Origin: Phycicoccus elongatus Lp2
GTDB taxonomy: Bacteria > Actinomycetota > Actinomycetes > Actinomycetales > Dermatophilaceae
Assembly: GCF_000367525.1 (NCBI RefSeq)
Contig: NZ_HF570956.1
Coordinates: 639,385 to 680,056 of the forward strand
DNA: 40,672 nucleotides
Direction: 5' to 3'
Position numbers and translations under genes: made by a program. Under the pieces are notes generated by a model. The model was given only the letters and a program-made list of their open reading frames with translations, was not told the origin of the DNA and did not search any database. Positions 27,525 through 36,075 of this stretch are shown piece by piece (positions within the stretch are counted from its first letter, which is position 1; the number at the start of each line of letters is the position of its first letter).

Positions 27525-28201
27525 GGGCGGTGCGTGTCGCGTCGTACAACACGCGCGACTTCCTCGACGACCGCGACGCGGCAGCCAGCGTCGTGCGCGC
27601 CATCGATCCGGACGTGCTCTGCCTGCAGGAGGTTCCGCGCCGCCTCGGCGCCGCGTGGCGGGTGTCGCGCTTCGCGACGGCGTGCGGCATGGCGTGGGTG
27701 GGGCGTCATCGGGGCAGTGGAGGGACGACGATCTTCGTCTCCGAGCGCATCCGCGTCTCGGGTGCCGGTCACCACCGACTGCCGGTGCGGTTGCTCGACC
27801 GGACTCGTGGGTATGCCGTGGCGCACCTGGTGATCGACGGCTGGCAACCGCTGACCGCGGTCAGTCTCCACCTGAGCCTGAGGCCGGATGAACGGCAACG
27901 TCATGCCGGGGCCATCCTCGCCGCACTTGCCGACCAACCGGGTGCGCTCGTCGTCGCCGGAGATCTCAACGAACTCGATGACGGCGCGGCCCATCGTGCC
28001 TTTGCCCAAGGGCTGCGCGTCGTCAGCGGGTCAGTGCCCACGTATCCCTCTCGCGCTCCGCGCAAAGCACTCGACGTCATCTTTGCCACGCCGCACCTGA
28101 AGGTCGTGGCCGGCCCGCCCGTCGTGCTGGACGATGCCGTGCTCGCCGCCGCCTCGGACCACCGGCCGGTGTGGGTCGACCTGAGGCCCGGCTCGGTCTG
28201 A
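27521..28201 (+). CDS. Endonuclease/exonuclease/phosphatase (EEP) family protein
   Basis: A 226-residue Mg-dependent phosphoesterase. 'VASYNTRDF' carries the first metal-binding Asn, 'LCLQEVPRR' the catalytic Glu, 'VVAGDLNELDD' the Asp/Asn pair, and 'AASDHRPVWVDL' the C-terminal Asp-His. All catalytic positions of the exonuclease III/DNase I fold are there. The substrate could be DNA, a lipid or an inositol phosphate and cannot be told from sequence. The GTG overlaps the glucokinase stop, closing the five-gene coupled chain. Confidence 0.85.
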   Translation: MRAVRVASYNTRDFLDDRDAAASVVRAIDPDVLCLQEVPRRLGAAWRVSRFATACGMAWVGRHRGSGGTTIFVSERIRVSGAGHHRLPVRLLDRTRGYAVAHLVIDGWQPLTAVSLHLSLRPDERQRHAGAILAALADQPGALVVAGDLNELDDGAAHRAFAQGLRVVSGSVPTYPSRAPRKALDVIFATPHLKVVAGPPVVLDDAVLAAASDHRPVWVDLRPGSV

Positions 28202-28217
28202 CGCGAGCGGCAGGGAC

Positions 28218-28772
28218 TCAGACGCGGGAACCGTCGTCGGAGTCGAAGGGATCGCGTTCCCTGGGAGCGCGCAGGACCAGCAGCCCGAAGCCGAGCACGA
28301 TCGCGGCGATGCCGGCGAGCAGCCACCAGGTGGCGTGGAACGGCCGGGCGAAGACGACATAGAGAACCATGACCGGGCCGAGCACCAAGCCCGCCACCGC
28401 CCCCCAATAGTGCAGGTCCTCACCCGGTGGCAGGGCCACCTCTGGTGGTACGAAGCCGTCGTCCTCGTCGTCCTCGTCGTCCTCGCCGGCACCAAGGTCG
28501 GGTGTCTCGTCCGTGATCGACGGCCCGGTCGGGCCGCGCCAGACGGGAAAGGACAGGACGGTGACCTCTGGGGTCGAGCTCCCAGCGGGAGCGGGAGGCT
28601 CGGCGTCGGTGAGATCGGGTGGGGTGCCTTCTGTGTCCGACACGCTCGTGCCGTCGGGGTCCGCGTCACCCCAGTGCGCCACGATGTCCTCGAAGCGTCG
28701 GTCGACCACGTCGTCGGGGAGCCGTGAAGAATCTTCACGGGCACCGTCGTCGCGGGAGGTCACGCCATCCAT
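28218..28772 (-). CDS. Acidic membrane protein of unknown function
   Basis: A 184-residue protein. The cytoplasmic N-terminal 120 residues are very acidic, with an 'EDDEDDEDDG' tract encoded by three tandem 9-base units (28457-28485). An early motif 'DDVVDRRFEDIVAHWGD' is followed by two hydrophobic helices (about 122-142 and 148-168). Such proteins are common in actinobacteria; no function is known to me. It is antiparallel to both neighbours, with 16 bases to the EEP gene stop. Confidence 0.75.
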   Translation of the reverse strand: MDGVTSRDDGAREDSSRLPDDVVDRRFEDIVAHWGDADPDGTSVSDTEGTPPDLTDAEPPAPAGSSTPEVTVLSFPVWRGPTGPSITDETPDLGAGEDDEDDEDDGFVPPEVALPPGEDLHYWGAVAGLVLGPVMVLYVVFARPFHATWWLLAGIAAIVLGFGLLVLRAPRERDPFDSDDGSRV

Positions 28773-28843
28773 TGTGACCCACGGTGGCGTGGGCTCGGTC
28801 GACTAGGCTGCACGGGTCGGTTCTCGGAAGGACGAAACGCCCG

Positions 28844-29548
28844 GTGTTGTACTGGTTGCTCAAGACGGTCGTCCTCGGACCGGTCCTCAAAGTGCTCTTC
28901 CGCCCGTGGGTGGAAGGGGAGGAGCACATTCCGGACGCCGGGGGAGTGATCTTCGCGAGCAACCACCTCTCCTTCTCCGATTCGATCTTCCTGCCGCTCG
29001 TCGTGCCTCGGAAGATGACCTTCTTGGCCAAGGCCGACTACTTCACCGGCACCGGCCTGAAGGGACGTCTGACCAAGATGTTCTTCACCGGGGTCGGCCA
29101 GCTTCCCGTGGATCGCAGCGGTGGTCGCGCGAGCAGCGCCGCTCTCGACGCCGGTCTCAAGGTGCTGCGCGCCGGCGACATCCTGGGCCTCTACCCCGAG
29201 GGCACCCGTTCGCCGGACGGGCGCCTCTACAAGGGCAAGACCGGGGTGGCCAGGATGGCCATCGAGGCTGGGGTGCCCGTGGTGCCGGTCGCGATGATCA
29301 ACACCGACAAGGTGCAGCCCACCGGCACGGTGATCCCGAAGATCCAGCGCGTCGGCATCCGCTTCGGCGCCCCCCTGGACTTCTCCCGGTATGCCGGCCT
29401 CGAAGAGGACCGCTTCGTCCTGCGGTCCGCGACCGACGAGATCATGTACTCGCTCATGGAGCTCTCCGGGCAGGAGTACGTCGACATGTATGCCGCGCAG
29501 ATGAAGGACAGCCTCAAGGCCAAGAAGGCGGGCACCACCTCGACCTGA
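28844..29548 (+). CDS. 1-acyl-sn-glycerol-3-phosphate acyltransferase-like (PlsC family)
   Basis: A 234-residue membrane-associated acyltransferase. 'ASNHLSFSDSIFLP' is the HX4D catalytic motif in the form NHxSxxD, and 'LYPEGTRSPDGRLYKGK' is the phosphate-binding block. It probably acylates lysophosphatidic acid or an envelope glycolipid precursor (Rv2182c type). The GTG at 28844 follows GGAAGGA (28826-28832) by about 11 bases. TAGGCT at 28804-28809 is a plausible -10. GTATGCCG copies at 29389 and 29488 are only 99 bases apart, the closest pair outside terminators. Confidence 0.9.
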   Translation: MLYWLLKTVVLGPVLKVLFRPWVEGEEHIPDAGGVIFASNHLSFSDSIFLPLVVPRKMTFLAKADYFTGTGLKGRLTKMFFTGVGQLPVDRSGGRASSAALDAGLKVLRAGDILGLYPEGTRSPDGRLYKGKTGVARMAIEAGVPVVPVAMINTDKVQPTGTVIPKIQRVGIRFGAPLDFSRYAGLEEDRFVLRSATDEIMYSLMELSGQEYVDMYAAQMKDSLKAKKAGTTST

Positions 29549-29564
29549 CTGACCGGCATCCGGG

Positions 29565-29588
29565 CCGGGCGAGGAGGTCGCTCGCCGG
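29565..29588 (+). terminator. Weak hairpin after the acyltransferase gene
   Basis: CCGGGCGAG pairs with CTCGCCGG around GAGGTCG with one bulge. It lies 17 bases after the stop and directly before the aroG -10. Confidence 0.4.
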
Positions 29589-29594
29589 GGAACC

Positions 29595-29600
29595 TATCCT
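29595..29600 (+). promoter_or_regulatory. -10 element for leaderless aroG
   Basis: TATCCT lies 6 bases before the GTG at 29607, and no ribosome site is present. Confidence 0.65.
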
Positions 29601-29606
29601 TGGACG

Positions 29607-30959
29607 GTGAGCATCACCACCGATCCGGCCCCCATGGCCGGACTCCTCGCGCCCGATGACCTGCCGGCTGCCCAGCAGCCGACCTGGCCGGACGCCGCCG
29701 CCCTGCAGTCGGCGGTCGCCACGCTCGCCACCTATCCACCGCTCGTCTTCGCCGGCGAATGCGATGTCCTCAAGACCCGGATGGCGGCCGCCGCGCGCGG
29801 CGAGGCCTTCGTGCTCCAGGGCGGGGACTGCGCCGAAACCTTCGCCGGGGCGAGTGCCGACAACATCAAGAACCGGGTCAAGACGATCCTCCAGATGGCG
29901 GCTGTCCTCACCTACGGGGCGTCCGTGCCCGTGGTCAAGGTGGGGCGGATGGCCGGGCAGTACGCGAAGCCGCGCTCGAGCGACGTCGAGACCCGCGACG
30001 GCGTCACGCTTCCGGCCTACCGCGGCGACATGGTCAACGACTACGACTTCTCGGCGCCCTCGCGCGAGCCCGACCCGCAGCGCTTGGTGCGGGGGTATCA
30101 CGCGAGCAGCGCGACCCTCAACCTCGTGCGGGCCTTCACCACCGGTGGCTTCGCGGACCTTCGGTACGTTCACGACTGGAACAAGGGCTTTGTCTCCAAC
30201 GCGGCCAACGCCCGCTACGAGAAGATCGCGCGCGACATCGACAAGGCGATGAAGTTCATGGCCGCCTGTGGTGCCGACTTCGAGGCGATGAAGACCACGG
30301 AGTTCTTCGCCGCCCACGAGGCGCTGCTGCTGGACTACGAGCGACCCCTGGTGCGCACCGACTCCCGCACAGGTGAGCTCTACAGCACCTCGGCGCACTT
30401 CCTCTGGGTCGGGGAGCGCACCCGCGACCTGGCCGGCGCGCACATCGACTTCGTCTCGCGCATTCGCAACCCGATCGGCGTCAAGGTCTCCGCCGGCGCC
30501 GATGTCGACGACCTGCTGCGGATGATCGACGCACTCGACCCGACTCGCGAGCCGGGGCGCCTGACCTTCATCACGCGCATGGGTGCCGGCCGGATCCGTG
30601 AAGCCCTACCGTCGATCGTCGAGAAGGTCACGGCCTCGGGTGCCCAGGTCACGTGGGTGTGCGACCCGATGCACGGCAACACCTTCTCGTCTGCTTCTGG
30701 GTACAAGACAAGGGATTTCGAGGACGTCGTCGACGAAGTCCGTGGCTTCTTCGAGGTGCACCAGGGCTTGGGCACGGTGCCAGGTGGCATCCACGTCGAG
30801 CTCACCGGCAACGACGTCACCGAGTGCATCGGTGGCTCGGAGAAGATCCTCGACGCGGACCTTGCGAACAACTACGAGTCCCTCTGCGACCCTCGGCTCA
30901 ACCACCAGCAGAGCCTCGAACTCGCCTTCCTCGTCGCCGAGATGCTCTCGCGTGACTGA
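29607..30959 (+). CDS. aroG: 3-deoxy-7-phosphoheptulonate synthase, class II
   Basis: A 450-residue class II DAHP synthase, the first enzyme of the shikimate pathway, which condenses PEP and erythrose 4-phosphate. Class II landmarks: 'PPLVFAGECDVLK', 'FVLQGGDCAETF' (metal Cys), 'KVGRMAGQYAKPRS', 'WVCDPMHGNTF' and 'GGIHVELTGNDVTECIGG'. It corresponds to Rv2178c, which binds chorismate mutase for feedback control. The start is leaderless; 8 bases of overlap couple it to the aldolase gene. Confidence 0.95.
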   Translation: MSITTDPAPMAGLLAPDDLPAAQQPTWPDAAALQSAVATLATYPPLVFAGECDVLKTRMAAAARGEAFVLQGGDCAETFAGASADNIKNRVKTILQMAAVLTYGASVPVVKVGRMAGQYAKPRSSDVETRDGVTLPAYRGDMVNDYDFSAPSREPDPQRLVRGYHASSATLNLVRAFTTGGFADLRYVHDWNKGFVSNAANARYEKIARDIDKAMKFMAACGADFEAMKTTEFFAAHEALLLDYERPLVRTDSRTGELYSTSAHFLWVGERTRDLAGAHIDFVSRIRNPIGVKVSAGADVDDLLRMIDALDPTREPGRLTFITRMGAGRIREALPSIVEKVTASGAQVTWVCDPMHGNTFSSASGYKTRDFEDVVDEVRGFFEVHQGLGTVPGGIHVELTGNDVTECIGGSEKILDADLANNYESLCDPRLNHQQSLELAFLVAEMLSRD

Positions 30960-31995
30960 GGTCGTGGCGGACCTGTTGTCCGACACCCTCACTCGTCCCA
31001 CAGCCGCCATGCGGCACGCGATGGCGGAGGCCGAGGTGGGCGATGACGTCTTCCGCGAGGATCCGACCGTCAGGGCGCTCGAGGAGCGGGTTGCCGGGCT
31101 GCTCGGCCACGAGGCCGGACTCTTCTGCCCGACGGGATCCCTCGCCAACCAACTCGGCCTGCGCCTGCACGTGCGACCCGGCGGAGAGATGCTCGCGGAC
31201 TCGTTGGCGCACGTCGTGCGCGCCGAACTCGGTGCCGCCGCGGTCTTCTCGGGCATCACCTCGCGCACCTGGTCCTCGGTCGCCGGCCGCCTCGTGGCGG
31301 CCGACGCGCTGGCGATGGTGACCACCGGTGTCGGGCCCTATCAGGTGGAAACCCAGCTCGTCGTCGTCGAGAACACGCACAACTTCGGCGGTGGGACGAT
31401 CCAGCCGCTCACCGAGATCGAAGCCCTGCGGGCGGGGTTGGAGCCACTCGGGGTGCCGATGCACCTCGACGGTGCGCGGCTGTGGAACGCGCACGTGGCC
31501 ACGGGGGTGGCGCTGGCGGCATACGGCCGGCTGTTCGACACCGTGAGCGTGTGCCTGTCCAAGGGGCTCGGAGCCCCGGTCGGCTCCGTGCTCGTCGGTT
31601 CCACCGACGCGATGGCCGAGGCGCGGGTATGGCGCAAGCGTTACGGGGCCGGGATGCGTCAGGCCGGCGTCATCGCGGCTGCCGGTCTATATGCCGTGGA
31701 CCACCACCTCGACCGGCTCGCCGAGGATCACGCCCGGGCGCGCCGATTCGCGACGGCGCTGGCCGAGTCGGTGTCCGTCGTCGACCCGGCGGCGGTCGAG
31801 ACCAACATCGTCATGATCGACACCTCCTCCACGGGCCGCTCCGCCGCTGAGATCTCAGCAGCGGTGGGGGAGAAGGGTGTTCGCGCCTTTCCCGCCGGCA
31901 AGGACCGCGTCCGGCTGGTGTGGCACCTCGACGTCGACGACGCCGGCACGGACGCCGCCATCGAGGCCTTTCGCGAGGTTCTGCTCACCCGCTGA
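30952..31995 (+). CDS. ltaE: Low-specificity L-threonine aldolase
   Basis: A 347-residue PLP enzyme (fold type I) that cleaves threonine or allo-threonine to glycine and acetaldehyde. 'DLLSDTLTRPTAAMRHAM' at the start, 'EVGDDVFREDPTV', and the PLP-lysine site 'VCLSKGLGAPVGSVLVG' are all typical. 'DGARLWNAH' holds the Asp that contacts the PLP ring nitrogen. The GTG at 30952 overlaps aroG by 8 bases; a GTG at 30964 is the alternative. The gene contains an exact octamer at 31517 and a one-mismatch copy at 31687. Confidence 0.92.
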   Translation: MTEVVADLLSDTLTRPTAAMRHAMAEAEVGDDVFREDPTVRALEERVAGLLGHEAGLFCPTGSLANQLGLRLHVRPGGEMLADSLAHVVRAELGAAAVFSGITSRTWSSVAGRLVAADALAMVTTGVGPYQVETQLVVVENTHNFGGGTIQPLTEIEALRAGLEPLGVPMHLDGARLWNAHVATGVALAAYGRLFDTVSVCLSKGLGAPVGSVLVGSTDAMAEARVWRKRYGAGMRQAGVIAAAGLYAVDHHLDRLAEDHARARRFATALAESVSVVDPAAVETNIVMIDTSSTGRSAAEISAAVGEKGVRAFPAGKDRVRLVWHLDVDDAGTDAAIEAFREVLLTR

Positions 31996-31997
31996 AG

Positions 31998-32011
31998 GAC
32001 AACTTCTGCGT
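31998..32011. repeat. Second copy of GACAACTTCTGCGT
   Basis: It lies in the 60-base gap between the convergent threonine aldolase and EamA genes. The match to 21369-21382 extends to flanking CCGCTGA and CGCGG, here with a two-base insertion. Confidence 0.4.
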
Positions 32012-32055
32012 CGCGCGGCCCGCCCGATCCTGCAGGTTGGGTGTCAGGCTCGTGG

Positions 32056-32973
32056 TCAGGCTTCGTGGTGCAGCGCTTCGGCCGGCGGATCCTCCAGTGC
32101 TGTTGCCGCCGGGTCGCGAGCCCCGGGGCGCAGCTCCACCAGGTAGGTGGCGCCGATGACCAGGGCGCCGCCGATCAGCATGCGTGTGGTCAACGACTCG
32201 CCGCCGAAGAGGACCGCGAAGAAGGCGGCCATGACGGGCTCGAGCGACATGACGATGGCCGCCTTGGTGGCCGTGAGGTGGGCCTGGGCCCAGGTTTGCG
32301 CCCAGAGGGCGAAGGCTCCCGCGACGAGCGCCATGTAGAGCATCGAGGTCCACTGCCCGGTGGAGTGCGGCAGGGTGAGGCCACCGGGCAGGGCGGCCAC
32401 GAAGCAGATCGCCGCGATGACGCCTGCCTGGACCGTCGCCAGCCCGACGGCCGTGTCGCTGGTCGACCACCGGCCGAGCGCGATGATGTGCAGGGCATAG
32501 ATGGCAGCGGCCACGAGGGTCTGGGCCTCCCCGATCCCCACGGCGAATCCGCGCAGGGACAGCACGGCCAACCCGATCGTGGCCAGGGCCACCGCGAACC
32601 ACGCCACCCCGGAGATGCGGTCCCTGAGGAGGACGGCGGCAAACACGGGGGTGAGCACGACGTACGTCCCGGTGATGAAGCCCGAGATGGAGGCGTCCGT
32701 GTGCTGTAGCCCCATCGTCTGGAGCACTTGTGCTCCCCCGTAGAGGGCTCCCAGGATGACCCCGAGCCGCACGTCACGGGTGCTCAAGCGGCGCACCTGA
32801 CGGTGGAAGAGGGCCAGCATCGCGACGGCCGCGATGGCGAAGCGCACGGCGAGGAAGTCCGCCGGTGGCACGGTCCGGACCAGGTCCTTGATGAGGAAGA
32901 AGGTCGAGCCCCAGACCGCGGTCACGCAGATGAGGAGGAAGGCCGCCAGCCTCGCGGTGGTCGCCGAGCGCAC
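32056..32973 (-). CDS. EamA/DMT superfamily exporter
   Basis: A 305-residue membrane protein with ten predicted helices in two EamA repeats. 'AVWGSTFFLIKDLV' opens the first, and 'SLEPVMAAFFAVLFGGE' is the conserved E-P motif of the second. DMT proteins export metabolites or amino acids; the substrate is unknown. The GTG at 32973 is one base after the pknL stop on the same strand, so the exporter is probably cotranscribed with the kinase. Confidence 0.88.
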   Translation of the reverse strand: MRSATTARLAAFLLICVTAVWGSTFFLIKDLVRTVPPADFLAVRFAIAAVAMLALFHRQVRRLSTRDVRLGVILGALYGGAQVLQTMGLQHTDASISGFITGTYVVLTPVFAAVLLRDRISGVAWFAVALATIGLAVLSLRGFAVGIGEAQTLVAAAIYALHIIALGRWSTSDTAVGLATVQAGVIAAICFVAALPGGLTLPHSTGQWTSMLYMALVAGAFALWAQTWAQAHLTATKAAIVMSLEPVMAAFFAVLFGGESLTTRMLIGGALVIGATYLVELRPGARDPAATALEDPPAEALHHEA

Positions 32974-32974
32974 G

Positions 32975-34900
32975 TCAGACGGTCTTCAAGGTGACTGTCG
33001 AACCCTTGGGGATCTGGGTGCCGGCCGCCGGATCGGTGCTCTGCACCGTGCCGAAGTTGATGCCCGGCAGCAACTTCTGCACCTTGACGCGGAGGCCGGC
33101 CGCCTCAAGGGTCGCCGTGGCCGCGCCGACCTGATTGCCGACGACATCGGGGACGGCGACGAGCACCGGACCCTTGGAGACGACAACCGTGACGGTGTCG
33201 CCCTTGAAGAGTTGCCCGCCGGGGGGAGTCTGCGAGATGACGTTGCCCTTGGGCACGGTGTCGCTGTTCTCCTCGCTGCCGACCGCGACGACCAGCCCGG
33301 CACCCTCGAGAGTGCTCTTGGCGTCGGCCAGCGACTTGCCCTCGACGTTGGTGACAGCGATCGGCTGGCGTCCCTTGGAGATGACAAGGTTGACCGCACC
33401 GCCCGGTGGAAGGGGAGTGCCTTCGGCCGGGTCGACGGAGATGATGGCGCCCTGGGTGACCGTCTCGGAGAACTCCTGGCTCTGCCGGCCCGAGCTGAGG
33501 CGGGCCTCCTTGAGGGCGGCCAACGCCTGGTCGACGGAGAGGTTGGCCAGTGGGGGCACGGCATACCGCTCCGGGCCCTTGGACACGATCAGGCCCACGG
33601 TCTGCGACTTGCGGATCGTCGTGCCCGCCCGAGGGTCGCTGGAGATCACGATGCCGGCGGCAGCGTCCTCCGAGAACGCCTGCTGGGTGCTCGACGCCAG
33701 GCCCACGCTGGTGAGTAACTTCTGCGCGGCGGCGAGCTCGAGGCCTTCGACCTTGGGCACCGGCGTGGGCGTGAGCGGGCCCTTCGTGAAGACCCAGACC
33801 GTGGCCGCCAGGAGGGCCGCCGAGAGGGCGACGAGCACCCACGGCCACGCCTTGCGCTTGCGCTTCACCGGGTATGCCGTGCGCACGGGCGGCAGGGCGG
33901 GCTGCGGGGTCGCGGTGGGCAGGGTCGTCGTCGCGACATCACTCGAAGGGACCGGCAATGGCGCCGTCGCCGCCGAGAGCGCCGCCGCGCTGCGGCCGCT
34001 ACCGTCGGTGCCCGTGTGGGCGGTGCCGAGCCGACGGTCGAGTTGCTGGTCCGAGAGCCGCGAGCGAGCGCCGGCGAGCAAGGAGCGGAACTCGGCGGCA
34101 TCGGTGGGTCGCAGGTCGGGATCACGCGCCCCAGCGGCCGAGACGATCTCGTCGAGCACCTTGGGGGTGCCGGCGACCTTGGACGAGACCTTGGGGACGT
34201 CCTCGTGCACGTGCTGGAAGGCGACGTTGACCGGCAGGTCGCCACTGAAGGCCTTCTCGCCGGTGAGCATCTCGAAGAGAATCAGCCCCGCGGCATACAC
34301 ATCGGAGCGGGCGTCGGCGATGCCTCGGCCCACCTGCTCGGGGGAGACATAGGCCACCGTGCCGAGGAGGACCTGGCTCGATGACGTGACCGTCTGGCTG
34401 GTCACGGCGCGCACGAGACCGAAGTCAGCGACCTTGACGACGCCGTCGTCGCGCAGCAGGACGTTCTCGGGCTTGACGTCCCGGTGGATGAGCCCGGCGC
34501 GGTGGGCGTGGGCGAGTGCGTCGAGGGTCGGGTCGAGGATGTCGAGCGCGGCGCGCGGCGTCAGTGAGCCCTCGTCTTCGAGTACCTGCCGCAAGGTGCG
34601 CCCGGCGACGTACTCCATGGCGATGAAGAGGTGCCCGTTGTCGGAGCCGTAGTCGAGCACGCCGACGATGTGAGGGTGCTGCAGTCCTGCCGCCGAGCGA
34701 GCCTCGCGCTCGAAACGACGCACGAACTCGTCGTCGTGGACCAGGTGCGGGCGGAGGACCTTGAGGGCCACCTCACGATGGAGGCGCAGGTCCAGAGCTC
34801 GGTAGACGATGGCCATGCCGCCGTCGGCGAGGTGTTCGAGGACTTCATACCTGCCGTCGAGGACCTCACCGACGAGGTCGGGAACAGCAGGCGAAGACAC
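32975..34900 (-). CDS. pknL: Serine/threonine protein kinase with four PASTA domains
   Basis: A 641-residue membrane kinase. Residues about 18-275 form the kinase: glycine loop 'LADGGMAIVYRA', Lys in 'VALKVLR', 'IHRDVKPENVLL', 'VADFGLVRA' and a Ser/Thr-rich activation loop 'TSQTVTSSSQ'. A Thr/Pro/Ala linker leads to a basic 'KRKRKAW' and one helix (about 351-371). Four PASTA repeats of about 67 residues (374-641) lie outside the cell and should sense muropeptides or lipid II. By position it is PknL, next to its DNA-binding partner. GTG 34900 was chosen because of the leaderless -10 at 34912-34907. Confidence 0.92.
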   Translation of the reverse strand: MSSPAVPDLVGEVLDGRYEVLEHLADGGMAIVYRALDLRLHREVALKVLRPHLVHDDEFVRRFEREARSAAGLQHPHIVGVLDYGSDNGHLFIAMEYVAGRTLRQVLEDEGSLTPRAALDILDPTLDALAHAHRAGLIHRDVKPENVLLRDDGVVKVADFGLVRAVTSQTVTSSSQVLLGTVAYVSPEQVGRGIADARSDVYAAGLILFEMLTGEKAFSGDLPVNVAFQHVHEDVPKVSSKVAGTPKVLDEIVSAAGARDPDLRPTDAAEFRSLLAGARSRLSDQQLDRRLGTAHTGTDGSGRSAAALSAATAPLPVPSSDVATTTLPTATPQPALPPVRTAYPVKRKRKAWPWVLVALSAALLAATVWVFTKGPLTPTPVPKVEGLELAAAQKLLTSVGLASSTQQAFSEDAAAGIVISSDPRAGTTIRKSQTVGLIVSKGPERYAVPPLANLSVDQALAALKEARLSSGRQSQEFSETVTQGAIISVDPAEGTPLPPGGAVNLVISKGRQPIAVTNVEGKSLADAKSTLEGAGLVVAVGSEENSDTVPKGNVISQTPPGGQLFKGDTVTVVVSKGPVLVAVPDVVGNQVGAATATLEAAGLRVKVQKLLPGINFGTVQSTDPAAGTQIPKGSTVTLKTV

Positions 34901-34906
34901 CCCCCG

Positions 34907-34912
34907 AGTGTA
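34907..34912 (-). promoter_or_regulatory. -10 element for leaderless pknL
   Basis: TACACT on the minus strand, 6 bases before the GTG at 34900. An upstream in-frame GTG at 34921 would place this box inside the coding region. Confidence 0.6.
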
Positions 34913-34969
34913 GGCGTTCACCCTGTCTCACCCCGCCATCGTTCGTCGTACCCGACCTGTCAGAAAGCG

Positions 34970-36013
34970 TCAGACGCGGTCCTTGAGGGCCTTGACCGAG
35001 CGCACGTAGAAGTGGGTGTCCTTGAACCAACCTTTGCTCCGCACCGAGGCGAAGCCCTGGTAGTAGGCCGCGATGACCTCGTCCTCGCTGGTGGCCATGG
35101 ACCCGAGAGTGCGGAGCATGACGACTCCGGCCGTGACGTTGTCGCGGGTATCGAGCAGATTGAGATCGCGCCCGATCATGGCCTCGGCCCACTGGCCACC
35201 GGCGGGGATGACCTGCATCGCCCCGATCGCGTTGACGCCGGAGACATTGCGTTGGTTCCAGCCGGACTCCTGCATGGAGATCGCGAGCGCGAGCTTGGGG
35301 TCGACACCGTGCTGGCTCGCGGTGGCGACGATGAGGTCGCGCGTGGCAGAGCGACTCGGGACGGTGGCGGCGGCCAAGGCCGCCCGATTCGTGGCCGGGT
35401 TCTTCGACATCGCTGGCGTTCCCCCGGGGAAGACCGTGTCGTGGCCATCGCTCTGTTGGGATGCAGGTGGCGTCTCGGGCGCCGGCGCCGGCTTGGCGGG
35501 GGCGGTCTGCGCGGCTGCCACCATCGTCGTGATCTGCAGGACCTGGCCGGGATGAATGTGGGAGCGGGGGTTCAGGCCGTTGGCTTTCACCAGGCTGGGA
35601 AGGCCGATGCTGTGCGAGGCCGCGATCGACCACAAGGTGTCGCCCTGCTTGACCGTGTATGCCGTGGCCGGGGGTGCGGGGTCGGCCGGGGCTGCGGGGC
35701 CGCTCTGGCCCGTTGATGCAGCGTCGCCGCGGGGCACGAGGATGGTGCTCCCGGCGCGAAGTGCGCGTGGATTGGCCAGGTTGTTGTGCGCCGCGAGCTC
35801 GCCAGGACTGGTCTTGAAGATCGCGGCCAGGCCGATCAGGGTGTCGCCGCCCTTGACCTGGTACTCGGTCCAACCGTTGGGCGCCGTGGTGTTGGTTCGG
35901 ACGGTCGCGGTCGTTGCCGGCAGGCTGGGCAGGGAAACGATCTCCGCCGGCAGGGCGGGGGCCGTGAACAAGACCATGGGGGAGATCCTCCGAACGTGCG
36001 ATCTGGTGCGCAT
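34970..36013 (-). CDS. LysM and lytic transglycosylase (SLT) domain protein
   Basis: A 347-residue cell-wall enzyme. There are two LysM peptidoglycan-binding domains (about 51-94, 'YQVKGGDTLIGLAAIF'; and 118-161, 'YTVKQGDTLWSIAASH'), an Ala/Pro linker, and a C-terminal SLT-like domain (about 226-347) with the catalytic Glu in 'AISMQESGWNQ' and 'VNAIGAMQVIPAGG'. It should cut glycan strands. The N-terminus has only a weak signal peptide, so a downstream start or an unusual export route is possible. It lies between the PASTA kinase and the PknL partner gene, consistent with a wall-sensing locus. Confidence 0.88.
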   Translation of the reverse strand: MRTRSHVRRISPMVLFTAPALPAEIVSLPSLPATTATVRTNTTAPNGWTEYQVKGGDTLIGLAAIFKTSPGELAAHNNLANPRALRAGSTILVPRGDAASTGQSGPAAPADPAPPATAYTVKQGDTLWSIAASHSIGLPSLVKANGLNPRSHIHPGQVLQITTMVAAAQTAPAKPAPAPETPPASQQSDGHDTVFPGGTPAMSKNPATNRAALAAATVPSRSATRDLIVATASQHGVDPKLALAISMQESGWNQRNVSGVNAIGAMQVIPAGGQWAEAMIGRDLNLLDTRDNVTAGVVMLRTLGSMATSEDEVIAAYYQGFASVRSKGWFKDTHFYVRSVKALKDRV

Positions 36014-36075
36014 GTGACAGGTGTGACTCCTCGCGAGGGTAACCGAGGGAACCGGAGGATCCGGGGAGGCGCGTC

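Noticed and set aside
28457-28485. Tandem GTCGTCCTC units as a regulatory or mobile repeat
   Set aside because: They encode the Asp-Asp-Glu tract of the acidic membrane protein and are explained by simple codon repetition.
33061-33730. Further copies of AACTTCTGC near the GACAACTTCTGCGT repeat
   Set aside because: These lie in pknL PASTA repeats and encode the recurrent Gln-Lys-Leu-Leu segment; flanking bases do not match.
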